DNA of 64,000 bases, taken from assembly GCF_001557875.1 (NCBI RefSeq), contig NZ_LNRF01000002.1, forward strand, positions 1 through 64,000. Direction: 5' to 3'. Positions within the stretch are counted from its first letter, which is position 1; the number at the start of each line of letters is the position of its first letter. Positions 1-8,952 of this stretch are shown one piece after another. Below the pieces are notes generated by a model. The model was not told the origin of the DNA. It did no database searches and saw only the letters and a program-made list of their open reading frames with translations. A program made the translations under genes and the position numbers. This stretch comes from Vibrio splendidus. Its GTDB lineage: Bacteria > Pseudomonadota > Gammaproteobacteria > Enterobacterales > Vibrionaceae.

Positions 1-227
1 GATACCACAAACGTTCACTCTCAGAAACAGCGATGTATCGAGTTAAACAGTTGCTAGGAGGGCAACTGAGCTTAAGAAATTACAATGCACAGGTGGGTGA
101 AACTTACGCGATGATAAAAGCGTTGAACAAGCTTACTGGGTTAGGTATGCCTGAAACTTGTCGTATTGACTAAGGAATACGCGAAACGGGGTGGCTCTAT
201 CTCTAAATTTAATTACGCAACAAAGCC
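1..227 (+). mobile_element. Right end of an IS5-family (IS903-like) insertion sequence
   Basis: The left edge of the window lies inside an insertion sequence. It carries the last 56 codons of a transposase and then a non-coding end. The last bases, 210-227, read on the minus strand as GGCTTTGTTGCGTAATTA, which matches the terminal inverted repeats of the IS903 group of IS5. Directly after GCC at 225-227 the tryptophanase reading frame resumes, so the element ends here. IS903-type elements make 9-bp target duplications; the candidate copy is ATCGCCAAC at 228-236, but the other copy is outside the window. Family assignment is from the terminal repeat and the transposase C-terminus only. Confidence 0.8.
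3..173 (+). CDS. IS5-family transposase, C-terminal part (runs off left edge)
   Basis: This is the 3' part of a DDE transposase gene that starts outside the window. The visible 56 residues begin YHKRSLSETAMYRVKQ and end with GMPETCRID. The segment SETAMYRVK carries the E-x6-K signature that closes the DDE catalytic triad of IS5/IS903 transposases, and the following NYNAQVGE and ALNKLTGLGMP segments are typical of the C-terminus of this group in Vibrio and Shewanella. The end is intact with a TAA stop, so the element may still be functional. It is oriented in the same direction as the tnaA gene that it interrupts. Confidence 0.8.
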   Translation, partial: YHKRSLSETAMYRVKQLLGGQLSLRNYNAQVGETYAMIKALNKLTGLGMPETCRID

Positions 228-1082
228 ATCGCCAACCTAAAAGCTGTTTATGAAATCGCTCAGAAATACGATATCCCTGTGATCATGGACTCAGCACGCT
301 ACGCTGAAAATGCTTACTTCATTCAACAACGTGAAGCGGGTTATCAAGATTGGACTATCGAACAGATCACGCGTGAGTCTTACAAATACGCGGATGGCTT
401 AGCTATGTCTGCCAAGAAAGATGCCATGGTCCAAATGGGTGGCTTGTTGTGTTTTAAAGATGACTCTTTCATGGATGTGTACACAGAGTGTCGAACCTTG
501 TGTGTCGTGCAAGAAGGCTTCCCAACCTATGGTGGCTTAGAGGGCGGTGCAATGGAACGCCTTGCGGTTGGCCTTTATGACGGCATGCGCCAAGATTGGT
601 TAGAGTACCGTATTGGTCAGGTTCAATATCTCGTTGATGGCTTAGAAGCGATAGGTATCGTGTGCCAACAAGCGGGTGGCCATGCGGCGTTTGTCGATGC
701 GGGTAAATTGCTTCCTCATATTCCGGCAGGTCAGTTTCCAGCGCATGCTTTGGCGTGCGAACTCTATAAAGTCGCGGGTATCAGAGCGGTTGAGATTGGG
801 TCTTTGCTGCAAGGCCGTGACCCAGCAACAGGCGAACAGCATCCATGTCCTGCTGAGTTGTTACGCCTTACCATTCCTCGCGCGACCTACACACAAACGC
901 ACATGGACTTCATTATCGAAGCATTCGAAAAAGTGAAAGAAAATGCAGGGCAAGTGAAAGGGCTCGATTTTACTTACGAACCGCCGGTGTTAAGACATTT
1001 TACTGCGCGCTTGAAAGAGGTTGAAACCGTTGAAAAACAGACAGAAAAAAAGAATGAACAAACGCTCGAAGAAGCATATTAA
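228..1082 (+). pseudogene. tnaA: Tryptophanase (tnaA), C-terminal remnant after IS insertion
   Basis: Tryptophanase splits L-tryptophan into indole, pyruvate and ammonia with pyridoxal phosphate. The frame reads [12 protein letters not shown] from 228 and then follows E. coli TnaA very closely to the end, equivalent to about residue 208 up to the natural C-terminus. The PLP lysine is kept in LAMSAKKDA (Lys270 in E. coli). The first 200 or so residues are cut off by the insertion sequence immediately upstream, and the frame has a TAA stop at 210-212. A GTG at 279 could start a fragment, but it would lack part of the PLP fold and should be inactive. The body of the remnant has no internal stop or frameshift, which suggests that the insertion is recent. 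The N-terminal half may lie on the other side of the element. Confidence 0.85.
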
Positions 1083-1113
1083 AGCAAAAATATAAGCGAA
1101 TAGTCACGAATCT

Positions 1114-1139
1114 AAGGCTCCTTCGGGAGCCTTTCTTTT
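1114..1139 (+). terminator. Rho-independent terminator after tnaA
   Basis: A perfect 8-bp stem, AAGGCTCC and GGAGCCTT, closes a TTCG tetraloop and is followed by TCTTTT. It lies 31 bases after the tnaA stop. Confidence 0.9.
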
Positions 1140-1165
1140 GAATAATAAAGTTGATATCGACTGAG

Positions 1166-2056
1166 CTAAGCTTGTTTGTTTTCCAAGGTGGACTTTAGCA
1201 TTTGGAATAGCCATAGGTTCAATGGTGCGTCTTTTTGTGAACGACGACAACTCATCACATAACTCACATCGATGGTCAGCTTTTCAGGCAAATTAATACT
1301 TCGACAGCCGTCAGGTACGCTTCCGTCCAAAGTGATACCAAAGTAGTCAGACTTCTGCACAATGTCGTGAATCATCGCAGGGTGGTCGACTTCCACTGTT
1401 GGCTCAACATGAAAACCAACGTTTCGAAGACGATCTAGGATAGGGTATTTATTGTCATTCCAACCTGGGGTTTTGAATAAAATTATCGGATAGTTAACGA
1501 GTGATTCAAAATCTTGCGCTTTATGCTCTTCTCTGACGAAGAACACAACTTTCCCTTTTCCAATCTCTTTTTGTGAAATGGACTGTGGCAGGCTTTCATC
1601 AAAGTAGTGAACGGCGATTGCTTCTTCACCTTCGATGATTCTGTTTTTGACATTGCTGCCCCATCTCACTAATGAAAAGTGCGCATGTGGGGCTTCTTTG
1701 TTCAGCATGAAGTAGAGCTTTGATCCAAAGCGTTCCCAAAAAAGCGTATTCGCGTAGATTTTGATATCGCCATGATAAGATTCAGGAGAGAATTCTTGGT
1801 GCTTTATTGCTTCAATACTGCTTAGTATTTGCTCGAAGTTATCAATATTGGCTTCAACAAATGTTGTTGGTTCGAACCCATGTTTGGTTTGGATAAACAG
1901 AGGATCGTTGAGCTGTATCTTTAACTTCGAGAGGTTCTTACTTATTGCCCCTGAAGTTTTTCCTAGTGACTTTGCAACTAACCCCACATTACGAAGTTCG
2001 TACATACGTTTGATGACCAAGATATTCTGAATATCTAGATTGATGTCCACAAGCAC
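1166..2056 (-). CDS. LysR-family transcriptional regulator
   Basis: This 296-residue protein has the length and layout of a LysR-type regulator: an N-terminal winged helix (about residues 8-66, with RNVGLVAKSLGKTSGAISKNLSKL as the helix-turn-helix region and the typical DPLF at its end), then a two-lobed effector-binding domain. Such proteins bind DNA as tetramers and respond to a small molecule. The effector domain is divergent and I cannot name its ligand. It converges on tnaA, so tnaA is not a divergent target of the usual kind; the target may be the gene itself or the small exported protein gene at 2292, which is transcribed divergently from a shared 235-bp region. Confidence 0.85.
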   Translation of the reverse strand: MLVDINLDIQNILVIKRMYELRNVGLVAKSLGKTSGAISKNLSKLKIQLNDPLFIQTKHGFEPTTFVEANIDNFEQILSSIEAIKHQEFSPESYHGDIKIYANTLFWERFGSKLYFMLNKEAPHAHFSLVRWGSNVKNRIIEGEEAIAVHYFDESLPQSISQKEIGKGKVVFFVREEHKAQDFESLVNYPIILFKTPGWNDNKYPILDRLRNVGFHVEPTVEVDHPAMIHDIVQKSDYFGITLDGSVPDGCRSINLPEKLTIDVSYVMSCRRSQKDAPLNLWLFQMLKSTLENKQA

Positions 2057-2291
2057 TCCAAATTGCTTAGATGGTAACGAGACTAATCTTTAGCGCAGCA
2101 AAAGCGTAAAGATTATGTGACTCTAATATCATAGTGCTAATGTAAACCCCATAAGACAGCACTACGTCAGAAATTCTCTAATCCTTTGATTTTCCGTTTG
2201 GTAAATCCTGCTTTTCCTCGTGTCGCTATCACTTGAGCGCTAAAGTTATCTCAACAAAACAATACAGTATAAAAATAAAACGAGGTGATGT

Positions 2292-2531
2292 ATGAACAAA
2301 TTAATCGCACTAGGCTTAATGGCTATTTCAATGAATACTGCTTTTGCTGCAGATGGTTCTTACACTGGTACCATCGATATGACGATGAGTAATCATAACC
2401 AAGTTAACGTAGAGCGTGTTGAGTCTGACTTAACACTGAAAGGAAGAAATGAAGCCGCCGTCGGTGGGTTGAGATTTCAAACGAGCGTAGATCAAAACCA
2501 AGCGATCCAGCTTACAGGTCGTCGTGATTAA
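2292..2531 (+). CDS. Small exported protein of unknown function
   Basis: The 79-residue product begins with a clear signal peptide, MNKLIALGLMAISMNTAFA, with a probable cut after AFA before ADGSYTG. The mature part is about 60 residues, polar, without cysteines, and looks rich in beta strand (DGSYTGTIDMTMSN, VESDLTLKGRNE, LRFQTSVDQN). A purine-rich site, AACGAGGTGATGT, precedes the ATG. It is divergent from the LysR gene. I do not recognise the family; it should be periplasmic or secreted. Confidence 0.7.
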   Translation: MNKLIALGLMAISMNTAFAADGSYTGTIDMTMSNHNQVNVERVESDLTLKGRNEAAVGGLRFQTSVDQNQAIQLTGRRD

Positions 2532-2560
2532 CGTTAAAACTGTGCTTACCATTGTCATGA

Positions 2561-2597
2561 AAAATGCTGCGCCCTTGGGTGCAGCATTTTTTGTTTT
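2561..2597 (+). terminator. Terminator after small exported protein gene
   Basis: An inverted repeat, AAAATGCTGC and GCAGCATTTT, surrounds a short GC-rich loop and is followed by TTGTTTT. Confidence 0.8.
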
Positions 2598-2743
2598 GGA
2601 GTATTTTATAAACTCTAGTGTTCTAGCCTTGGCATGGTGTGTAACGTGTGGCATTTTGTTTTCCTCTAACTCTAGAGCGCTACTCGATGCTGGTTAGGCA
2701 TGACAAACCAGCAAGCGAACGAAAGATTCGAAAAGGACTAGGA

Positions 2744-3061
2744 ATGATTCGAAAAGAAACGGGGATGATTCGTCATATTTTACTGATTAAATTCAAAGAG
2801 AACGCTGAGGCTTCAGAGGTCCAAAAACTAAAGATGCTGTTTGAAGCGATGCCAAATAAGGTTGAAGGGGTGGTTTCAGTCGAGTGGGGGCTAAATGACA
2901 GCCCTGAAAACAAGAATCAAGGTTATACCCATTCGGTGCTAATGACATTTGCTGATGAAGAAGGCCGTCAGAACTACCTTCCACACCCAGAACATGATGT
3001 GCTGAAAGATGTGTTTCGTCCGTTACTAGACGACATTATCGTGTTTGATTACTCCTTGTAA
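2744..3061 (+). CDS. Dabb (stress-responsive A/B barrel) domain protein
   Basis: The segment MIRHILLIKFK through the C-terminal FDYSL matches the Dabb ferredoxin-like fold, which is about 95 residues long: a first beta strand (IRHILLIKF), a helix with A-to-E rich residues, a strand ending in VEWGLNDSPE, the conserved GYTHSVLMTFADEEGRQNYLPHPEH region and a final I-V-F-D strand. Members form dimeric barrels and have been linked to stress or small-molecule handling, but no reaction can be assigned here. An open frame extends upstream to 2648. I start at ATG 2744 because AAAAGGACTAGGA lies just before it; ATG 2765 gives the classic N-terminus and is the alternative. Confidence 0.75.
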   Translation: MIRKETGMIRHILLIKFKENAEASEVQKLKMLFEAMPNKVEGVVSVEWGLNDSPENKNQGYTHSVLMTFADEEGRQNYLPHPEHDVLKDVFRPLLDDIIVFDYSL

Positions 3062-3649
3062 TCAGCTTCAGTATCTTTTCTGCATTTTGCTAGAGAGTGC
3101 GGGGTAGGGCTGAGAAGAGTTTAGTTTGTCTATTGGTGCGGATGAACTCTTTTCTGAAATTTGAGCCTTTAAAGAAAGCTCAAGATCAGCATAACGCTCG
3201 CTTGATATGTCTGAATTTATAAATCAATCAATAGCTTACTAACCAAATTATTAAATAGCCTGGTGATATATGGCCTATTTGGGGGAGTTATTAGAGACTG
3301 CGAAGAGTGACTTCTGATGGCGCTTTTAGAGGGAGGAGATCTATAGGAACACCCTATATCTACTATAGCCACTGCGTTATTTCGAACTTGATGGTTTTCG
3401 GTATAATTCGCCTCCCTTGAGAAAAAGTAACGAATCAAAGCAACGCCTAAACGATCCATAACGCTCACCAAATTGCTCTGAACATCAAACACACTTTTCG
3501 CATCAACGCACTTTGTTCATCAACGTACATTGCAATCGTACAACGTTAAGAAATGTTCCTTTACGTTGAATCGCTTCTAGCCCGATAGCTCCCACGCAAC
3601 ACCTAGAACTATTGAGGGTTTTGGCTTAAACGCATTAGGAATACTGAAT
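3062..3649. other. Long intergenic region, no convincing gene
   Basis: A 91-codon open frame on the minus strand (3217-3492) lacks a plausible start site and any recognisable fold, and I treat it as chance. A TATAAT lies at 3402-3407 on the plus strand, but I see no good -35 element at 16-18 bp. The last part is the untranslated region of the transglycosylase gene; it ends in TTAGGAATACTGAAT before the ATG. Confidence 0.5.
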
Positions 3650-5119
3650 ATGACGAATTTTAATAGCGCTTTACGTTTATCGAAGATGTTGGTTTTTCTT
3701 TCTCTTATTTCCAAATCAACTTTTGGTTTTGAAATACCCGACAACGCGCTCGAATCCTATGTGGGTGACTTCTCTGCGTTGCGTGAAAAAGGCGTTGTGC
3801 GTGTTTTAGTGTCTGGTGATATGGGGTTCTATCATATTGAAAATGGTAAGCCGAAAGGGATTCTTGCCGAGCAGATTTATTACTTTGATCAAGAGTTAAA
3901 GCTGCGTGACCCTTTACTGCGCGTTAAGGTGATTCCGGTTGAGCGGAGCGAATTGCTCAATGCGTTGAATCAGGGGCAAGGTGATATTGCCGTCGCCAAC
4001 CTAACGGTGACCAAACAGCGTGAGCAATTAGTCGATTTCAGTATTCCTATTCGTAGCGACATTGATGAATTGTTAGTGACAAGCCGTTCTACACCTTTGA
4101 TTAACGACATCACCCAGTTACAGGGTAAAGAGGTCTGGTTAAAGCAAAACTCCAGTTATATCAGCAGCGTTCACTCAGTGAATAAACAGCTAGAGAAGAA
4201 CGGTTTAGCCTCCATCTATATCCACTTGTTAAGTGACAACCTTCAAGATCTTGAATTGCTCGATTTGATTAAACGCGGAAAAATTACCGCAACCATCGTG
4301 GATAGCCACAAGCTTGAACTGTGGGGAAACTTAGAGCAAGACATCAGAATCCATCGTAATCTTTCCTTTAGGCACAATGCCGATATTGCTTGGGCGATTC
4401 GCAAAAATAGTCCGCAACTGAAAGCAAAAATCGATCAATACTTGCAAGATTCAAAGCAGGGTACGTTGTTGGGTAATGTCATCGACAATCGTTATCTCGA
4501 AAGTACGTCATGGATGAATAGAGCCTCTAACCCGATGCAAAACGAGGAGCGGGATAAGCTAGAAAAGCTGTTCATGGTTTATGGGGAAAAGTTTGAGATC
4601 GATTGGTTCATTTTGTTAGCCATGGCTTTTCAAGAATCAGGCTTGGATAACTCAAAAATATCGCATCGTGGTGCGGTGGGTATTATGCAAGTGATGCCTA
4701 AAACCGCAAAAGATTGGTATGTCGATATTGATAATGTTTACGACTTAGAAAGCAATATTCATGCGGGCAGCAAGTATCTGCGTTTTATCTATGACCGATA
4801 TTTCGATTTGCCTGAAATTTCGGATATCGACAAGATTCATTTTAGCTTAGCCGCTTATAATGCTGGGCCAGCTAAGATCAGACGAATGCGTGTGCTTGCC
4901 GCCAAGCAAGGTTACAACCCAAATAAATGGTTTAATCATGTTGAAGTGGTCGCAAGACAAAATATTAGCCAAGAGCCTGTAAAATACGTCGCCAACATCA
5001 ATCGATACTTCACTATTTATCAGCGATTGGATCAGTTTCAAGATACCCGAGAAGAGCAGCTGAGTAATATGACTCGTCAGCTCAACATCAAACGTTTCTC
5101 TCCTTATTTCGCTTATTAG
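3650..5119 (+). CDS. MltF-like membrane-bound lytic transglycosylase
   Basis: The protein (489 residues) has two domains in the MltF order. After an N-terminal export signal (about residues 8-27, ending STFGF) comes a periplasmic substrate-binding type 3 domain, about residues 45-270. Then follows an SLT-type muramidase domain, about 300-440. The catalytic glutamate is E329 in AMAFQESGLDN, and the family motifs GAVGIMQVMPKTA and LAAYNAGPAKI are intact. Such enzymes cleave the MurNAc-GlcNAc bond of peptidoglycan and form 1,6-anhydro ends. It differs from E. coli MltF enough that I do not use the symbol. It is a single gene with its own terminator. Confidence 0.88.
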   Translation: MTNFNSALRLSKMLVFLSLISKSTFGFEIPDNALESYVGDFSALREKGVVRVLVSGDMGFYHIENGKPKGILAEQIYYFDQELKLRDPLLRVKVIPVERSELLNALNQGQGDIAVANLTVTKQREQLVDFSIPIRSDIDELLVTSRSTPLINDITQLQGKEVWLKQNSSYISSVHSVNKQLEKNGLASIYIHLLSDNLQDLELLDLIKRGKITATIVDSHKLELWGNLEQDIRIHRNLSFRHNADIAWAIRKNSPQLKAKIDQYLQDSKQGTLLGNVIDNRYLESTSWMNRASNPMQNEERDKLEKLFMVYGEKFEIDWFILLAMAFQESGLDNSKISHRGAVGIMQVMPKTAKDWYVDIDNVYDLESNIHAGSKYLRFIYDRYFDLPEISDIDKIHFSLAAYNAGPAKIRRMRVLAAKQGYNPNKWFNHVEVVARQNISQEPVKYVANINRYFTIYQRLDQFQDTREEQLSNMTRQLNIKRFSPYFAY

Positions 5120-5162
5120 TAGCGGTTATTCGCCATAAGCCAAAACAAAAATGACAAAAAAA

Positions 5163-5198
5163 AGAGAGGTAAGCGACTAAGCTAACCTCTCTTTTTTA
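5163..5198. terminator. Bidirectional terminator between convergent genes
   Basis: The arms AGAGAGGT and ACCTCTCT, extended by AGC/GCT across one mismatch, are flanked by A-run and T-run. The site serves the transglycosylase gene on the plus strand and the DUF3332 gene on the minus strand. Confidence 0.85.
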
Positions 5199-5251
5199 TA
5201 GGTACTGACTAACTGAATTGGTTGGGGGTGTATCAGTTAATTCTTCGTTGA

Positions 5252-5794
5252 TTAAGACTGCTCAGCTGATGCGATGTACATCTGCATCTCTTCCAAGCTT
5301 GTTTTTGCAATCACTTGGTTATCAATAGAGTAATGAACTTCATCGCCGAAACGTTGACCCGTTAGAGTCGCGCGAGTACCGTCATTGTAGGTTAGCTCAA
5401 TTGCGATTTCATCTTGGTTAAGTACTTTCATTTCACTGTGGTCAATCACATGCTTTGCTAATGGGTCGATAGGCGCTTCTGTTAGGCTGTCATCCAGTTG
5501 GTCATTAACATCAATGTAAGTATCAACCTTAGAATCGAAGATGTGTGGCTTCTTGTTGATTGGGTTCTTACCCGTCCAAAATTCCAGTGAGTTAAACACG
5601 ATGTAATCGGCAGCAACGGTAATACCGTAAGCAGGGGCAAGTAACATGTTTAGGCCACCACGAGCGTAACGGTTATCAACGGCTTTAACGTTAAACTCCA
5701 TTAGTTTACCTGTTACTGCGTTGCTACCTACGCAGCCAAATAAAGTCACTAGGCTTGCTGAGATTATTATCGGTTTTACAAATCGGTTCATCAT
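5252..5794 (-). CDS. DUF3332 lipoprotein
   Basis: The 180-residue product has a lipoprotein signal peptide, MMNRFVKPIIISASLVTLFGC, with lipobox LFGC and the acylated cysteine at residue 21. The mature part matches the Vibrio DUF3332 family as I know it: a segment rich in Gly, Leu and Tyr (YARGGLNMLLAPAYGITVAADYIVFNSLEFWTG), then a C-terminal beta-rich part with NDGTRATLTGQRFGDEVHY. Function is unknown; it should sit in the envelope as a lipoprotein. It stands alone and converges on the transglycosylase gene. Confidence 0.85.
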   Translation of the reverse strand: MMNRFVKPIIISASLVTLFGCVGSNAVTGKLMEFNVKAVDNRYARGGLNMLLAPAYGITVAADYIVFNSLEFWTGKNPINKKPHIFDSKVDTYIDVNDQLDDSLTEAPIDPLAKHVIDHSEMKVLNQDEIAIELTYNDGTRATLTGQRFGDEVHYSIDNQVIAKTSLEEMQMYIASAEQS

Positions 5795-6105
5795 TCTCTA
5801 TTTCTATATGTGTCTATTTAGGAACCGGGAATTATGTCAAACTAAAGCGTCTTCTAATATAACGTCACGCCTATACTAGATATCAGGAAAACCTATATCT
5901 TTTATAAAAACCAGTCGGTTATATGTTTTTTGTGCTTCTTTCTTAAATGCTATCGTACTCGTCCGTGTTATTTTGGTTTGGTGTTTTAACAATGTTCTGT
6001 CATAACCATAACTAAAATATGGGAATGGAAAGCGATAATTCACAGTCATTTAAACGATATTATTTTTATCGTTTATTTAAATACATGACTGCCTGAAGAG
6101 CTCGA
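5795..6105. other. Divergent intergenic region with nested palindrome
   Basis: This 311-bp AT-rich region separates the divergent DUF3332 and LysR genes and must hold both promoters. The only clear structure is the nested inverted repeat at 6043-6091, listed separately. Confidence 0.6.
6043..6091. promoter_or_regulatory. Nested inverted repeat upstream of LysR gene
   Basis: An inner perfect repeat, AAACGATA (6052-6059) and TATCGTTT (6067-6074), is enclosed by an outer one, CAGTCAT (6043-6049) and ATGACTG (6085-6091). It ends 14 bp before the ATG of the LysR gene. This is a candidate operator, possibly for autoregulation, but the binding protein is a guess. Confidence 0.5.
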
Positions 6106-7005
6106 ATGAAACGATTTAACCTCAACCTCATATATTACTTTATCGCGATATATGAAGAAGGCAACCTGACGTACGCGGCAGAAAGGCTCAATATATCTCA
6201 ACCTAGTCTCAGCGCGCACCTAAAGCAGCTTAGAGACGAATATCGGGATCTCCTCTTCGTTAGAAAATCATACACACTCGAGCCTACGCCAGTCGCGAAC
6301 GACCTGTACCCAATCTTCAAGCAAGCACATAAACTGGTTTCACACTCACTCCCTGAAACTCACGATTTCGACCCGAAAGAGTGTAATTACACCTTCAGAA
6401 TTGCTGCGATGAGCATTTCAAGCAGCGTGATCTTGCCTCGTATCTTGGACAGGATTCAAAAAGAAGCCCCCAACTGCGTTATCGAAGTGGTGAACATCAA
6501 AGAAGACATGGCAACGGATATTCGAGAGAAGAAGATCGACCTTGTCGTCGACCTTACTAATGCTCACCCGACACTGCAGAGCCAAGAGATCTGGGACGAT
6601 GAACTGTGCGTGGTATGCAGCCAAAACCACTCTCAAATAGAAGAACAGATAACTTTAGAGCGTTACTTAGCTGAAAAGCACGTGATGTTGACGCATGATA
6701 ACTATCGAGTGAACCAGTTAACCGAGCTTCACAGCCCGATCTTTTCCGAAAGAAAGGTGGCGAGAAAGCTCAATTCCGTCGCTGACTTTTCGGACACGAT
6801 TTATAACAGTGATTGGATTGCAACTTTCCCTAAAGGGGTCGCAGACGCGTATTTTGATAAAGACAAAATAAAGCTGTTAGAGGTGCCATTTGAATACCTT
6901 ACACCATCATTGAGCGTGTATTGGCACAGCAACCGCAATGACGACATCGTGAACCGATGGCTAAGAGAATTGTTTACCAGTGAGATCTTAAAACTGTCTG
7001 CGTGA
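6106..7005 (+). CDS. LysR-family transcriptional regulator
   Basis: The 299-residue protein has the LysR layout: an N-terminal winged helix (residues 3-62; GNLTYAAERLNISQPSLSAHLKQLRDEY is the helix-turn-helix, very close to the family consensus, followed by DLLFVRKSYTLEPT), and a two-lobed effector domain from about residue 90. The ligand cannot be read from the sequence. It is transcribed divergently from the DUF3332 lipoprotein gene, a common arrangement for LysR targets. The start ATG follows GAAGAGCTCGA. A 12-bp perfect palindrome terminates it. Confidence 0.9.
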   Translation: MKRFNLNLIYYFIAIYEEGNLTYAAERLNISQPSLSAHLKQLRDEYRDLLFVRKSYTLEPTPVANDLYPIFKQAHKLVSHSLPETHDFDPKECNYTFRIAAMSISSSVILPRILDRIQKEAPNCVIEVVNIKEDMATDIREKKIDLVVDLTNAHPTLQSQEIWDDELCVVCSQNHSQIEEQITLERYLAEKHVMLTHDNYRVNQLTELHSPIFSERKVARKLNSVADFSDTIYNSDWIATFPKGVADAYFDKDKIKLLEVPFEYLTPSLSVYWHSNRNDDIVNRWLRELFTSEILKLSA

Positions 7006-7068
7006 TCAATTTGGCATCTTAATCGGTTGTCTAAGTCTCTAGAACAATCCAATCCTTAGTAAGTAATG

Positions 7069-7103
7069 AAGCCTACTCATATGAGTAGGCTTTGTTATTT
7101 TTT
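7069..7103. terminator. Terminator between LysR gene and metalloprotease gene
   Basis: A perfect 12-bp inverted repeat (AAGCCTACTCAT and its complement, 7069-7092) is followed by TGTTATTTTTT. It lies between two convergent genes and could serve both. Confidence 0.88.
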
Positions 7104-7128
7104 GCTACCTTCAACGGTACGTTCTAAC

Positions 7129-8952
7129 TCAATCTAAACGCAATGTTAGGCCAGAGTAGTTTGAGTATCCGCGCAGTAACACATGATAAGTCACGCCCGG
7201 TTGCGCGCTCACACTGCACTGCTCATTGTTTCCTGCACGATAAGGGCGACAATCGTAACTCGATGTCGTTGGCTTGCTGCCCGATTTCACGTAAAGGTCG
7301 GCATCACCTGAACCACCAGACATTGAAACCGTCACGCTTGATGCAGAATCAACAGTGAACGTGTAGAAGCTCTCCGAAGATTGATTCCCGCTTAGGTTCG
7401 CGATCGGTGTGCCTTTCGTTAATACATTGCCAGTTGGCGGCGTGACACCACAGCTTGCATTCACGCCTACAGTGTTAAAGGCATCTTCAACATCGGCAAC
7501 CACATAGCCCATGTCTGCTGCGGCTTTCGCTACGCCACAAGCTCCTGCGTCAAAGGTACTGTTTGCCGTCCAATACAACTGGTTGGCAACCGTGAATATT
7601 TCAAAGCCCTTACGTACATTCCAACCCGACTTGTTCGCTAAAAGATAAAAGGCACGGTTATAAACACCGCTAGATAAGTGAACGTTCAAGCCATCGTAGT
7701 ATTGCGAGGCGTGATCAATCGAACGACCATCTTTTGAAGGTTGATCAAAGTAGCGCAAACCACCTTCCGATTTAAATATATCGCTACCGACCACCCAATC
7801 CACACTGCCACGTAAGTAGTATTCAGCCGCTTCGCCCGCAATATCGGAGAAGGCTTCATTGATGCCGCCCGACATGTTTCGGTACACAAGGCCGGAGTTT
7901 TGCTCGGTGAACCCGTGGCTGACTTCGTGAGCACTCACGTTGATGTCGACCAATGGATAAAAGGTGTTTTTGCCATCCCCAAACGTCATGGATGAGCCAT
8001 TCCAGAAGGCATTTTCATAATCGGTACCGTAATGAACACGCATCGTCAGTTGGAAAGTTAAAGGCGATGTGTTCATCCACTCTTTGTACATATCAAACAC
8101 GACATTACCAAAATAATGCGCATCGTTAAGAGGCGAGTAAGCACCGTTAATGTACTTATGATCGGTATAGTTGGTGCCGTCGGCACAGTTGTAACTGTAG
8201 GCTGCGCTGCCAGACGTTCCGTTCCTCAAATCGACTGTCTTAACAGAATCGTTTTCTAACGTACAAGTTGTGCCTGTTTTGTCGATGGGAAAGCTAGGGA
8301 AGTCGCTGCCATATTCATATCGAGTGGTTTTGATATTACCACCGGGGCCAGTGCCGGATGCTTTGGCGTGATTTAACCCATTCCATTTTTGGAGAACATC
8401 GCCAGTCGTGGCATCAATAAAGTAGAAAGGGCGCTCTGGCATAGAGGAAGCGATAAAGAAATCGACCAGATACACCACTTGCGCGGTTTGGTTCTCGTCC
8501 AGTCTCACCATCAGTTTCGCGTTTTTATTTTCAATCGACTTTTTGCCGACAGTAAACGTGCGGTGAGAGGAAATAGCAGCTTCAATCGCTTGTTCCTGAT
8601 TCAGCTTTGGCGCGATGCTGGACAAGTCCCCACTGATCCCTTGTGCCATCGAGCCAAACACCTGAGTGGGTTGGTTCTTGGAAAGGGTGGCGACAACCGA
8701 AGTATCAAAGACGGGTAAACCTAGGTGAGTTTGTTGATAGCGGACTTTGGTTTTTCCATTGGGTAATACCACCCGTTTAACTTCAGAAAAGCCTAATTCT
8801 AGTGGGGCAACACTCTTCGACTGAGCGACGAGGCTTTGTTGTAGTAATGCATCATCATCGACCCTGACCATTTCCGCAGCGTGTGCATTAAAGCCAAAAG
8901 ATGTACCTAGAATAGCTGCTATTTTCCAGCTTAGTTGACGTTGTTGGTTCAT
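7129..8952 (-). CDS. Secreted M4 zinc metalloprotease, vibriolysin type
   Basis: The 607-residue preproprotein matches the HapA/EmpA/Vsm vibriolysins in length and order. It has a signal peptide (cut about after NAHA, residue 25), an FTP/PepSY propeptide to about residue 195, the M4 catalytic domain to about 500, and a C-terminal PPC domain (about 515-607) that is usually removed on maturation. The zinc site is H342-E343-x-x-H346 in SAHEVSHGFTE with the third ligand E366 in GGINEAFSD. These enzymes are exported by the type II system and degrade host and matrix proteins; in the Splendidus clade the related Vsm is a known toxic factor. The gene stands alone. A 7-bp inverted repeat lies about 60-85 bp upstream of the start. 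Confidence 0.95.
   Translation of the reverse strand: MNQQRQLSWKIAAILGTSFGFNAHAAEMVRVDDDALLQQSLVAQSKSVAPLELGFSEVKRVVLPNGKTKVRYQQTHLGLPVFDTSVVATLSKNQPTQVFGSMAQGISGDLSSIAPKLNQEQAIEAAISSHRTFTVGKKSIENKNAKLMVRLDENQTAQVVYLVDFFIASSMPERPFYFIDATTGDVLQKWNGLNHAKASGTGPGGNIKTTRYEYGSDFPSFPIDKTGTTCTLENDSVKTVDLRNGTSGSAAYSYNCADGTNYTDHKYINGAYSPLNDAHYFGNVVFDMYKEWMNTSPLTFQLTMRVHYGTDYENAFWNGSSMTFGDGKNTFYPLVDINVSAHEVSHGFTEQNSGLVYRNMSGGINEAFSDIAGEAAEYYLRGSVDWVVGSDIFKSEGGLRYFDQPSKDGRSIDHASQYYDGLNVHLSSGVYNRAFYLLANKSGWNVRKGFEIFTVANQLYWTANSTFDAGACGVAKAAADMGYVVADVEDAFNTVGVNASCGVTPPTGNVLTKGTPIANLSGNQSSESFYTFTVDSASSVTVSMSGGSGDADLYVKSGSKPTTSSYDCRPYRAGNNEQCSVSAQPGVTYHVLLRGYSNYSGLTLRLD

Noticed and set aside
3402..3407. TATAAT as a promoter or start of a small RNA gene
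   Set aside because: No -35 element at proper distance and no terminator at a matching place downstream.
3217..3492. 91-codon open frame on the minus strand
   Set aside because: No plausible ribosome binding site, no domain, residues typical of chance translation (many Ser, Arg, Asn), and it overlaps the leader of the transglycosylase gene.
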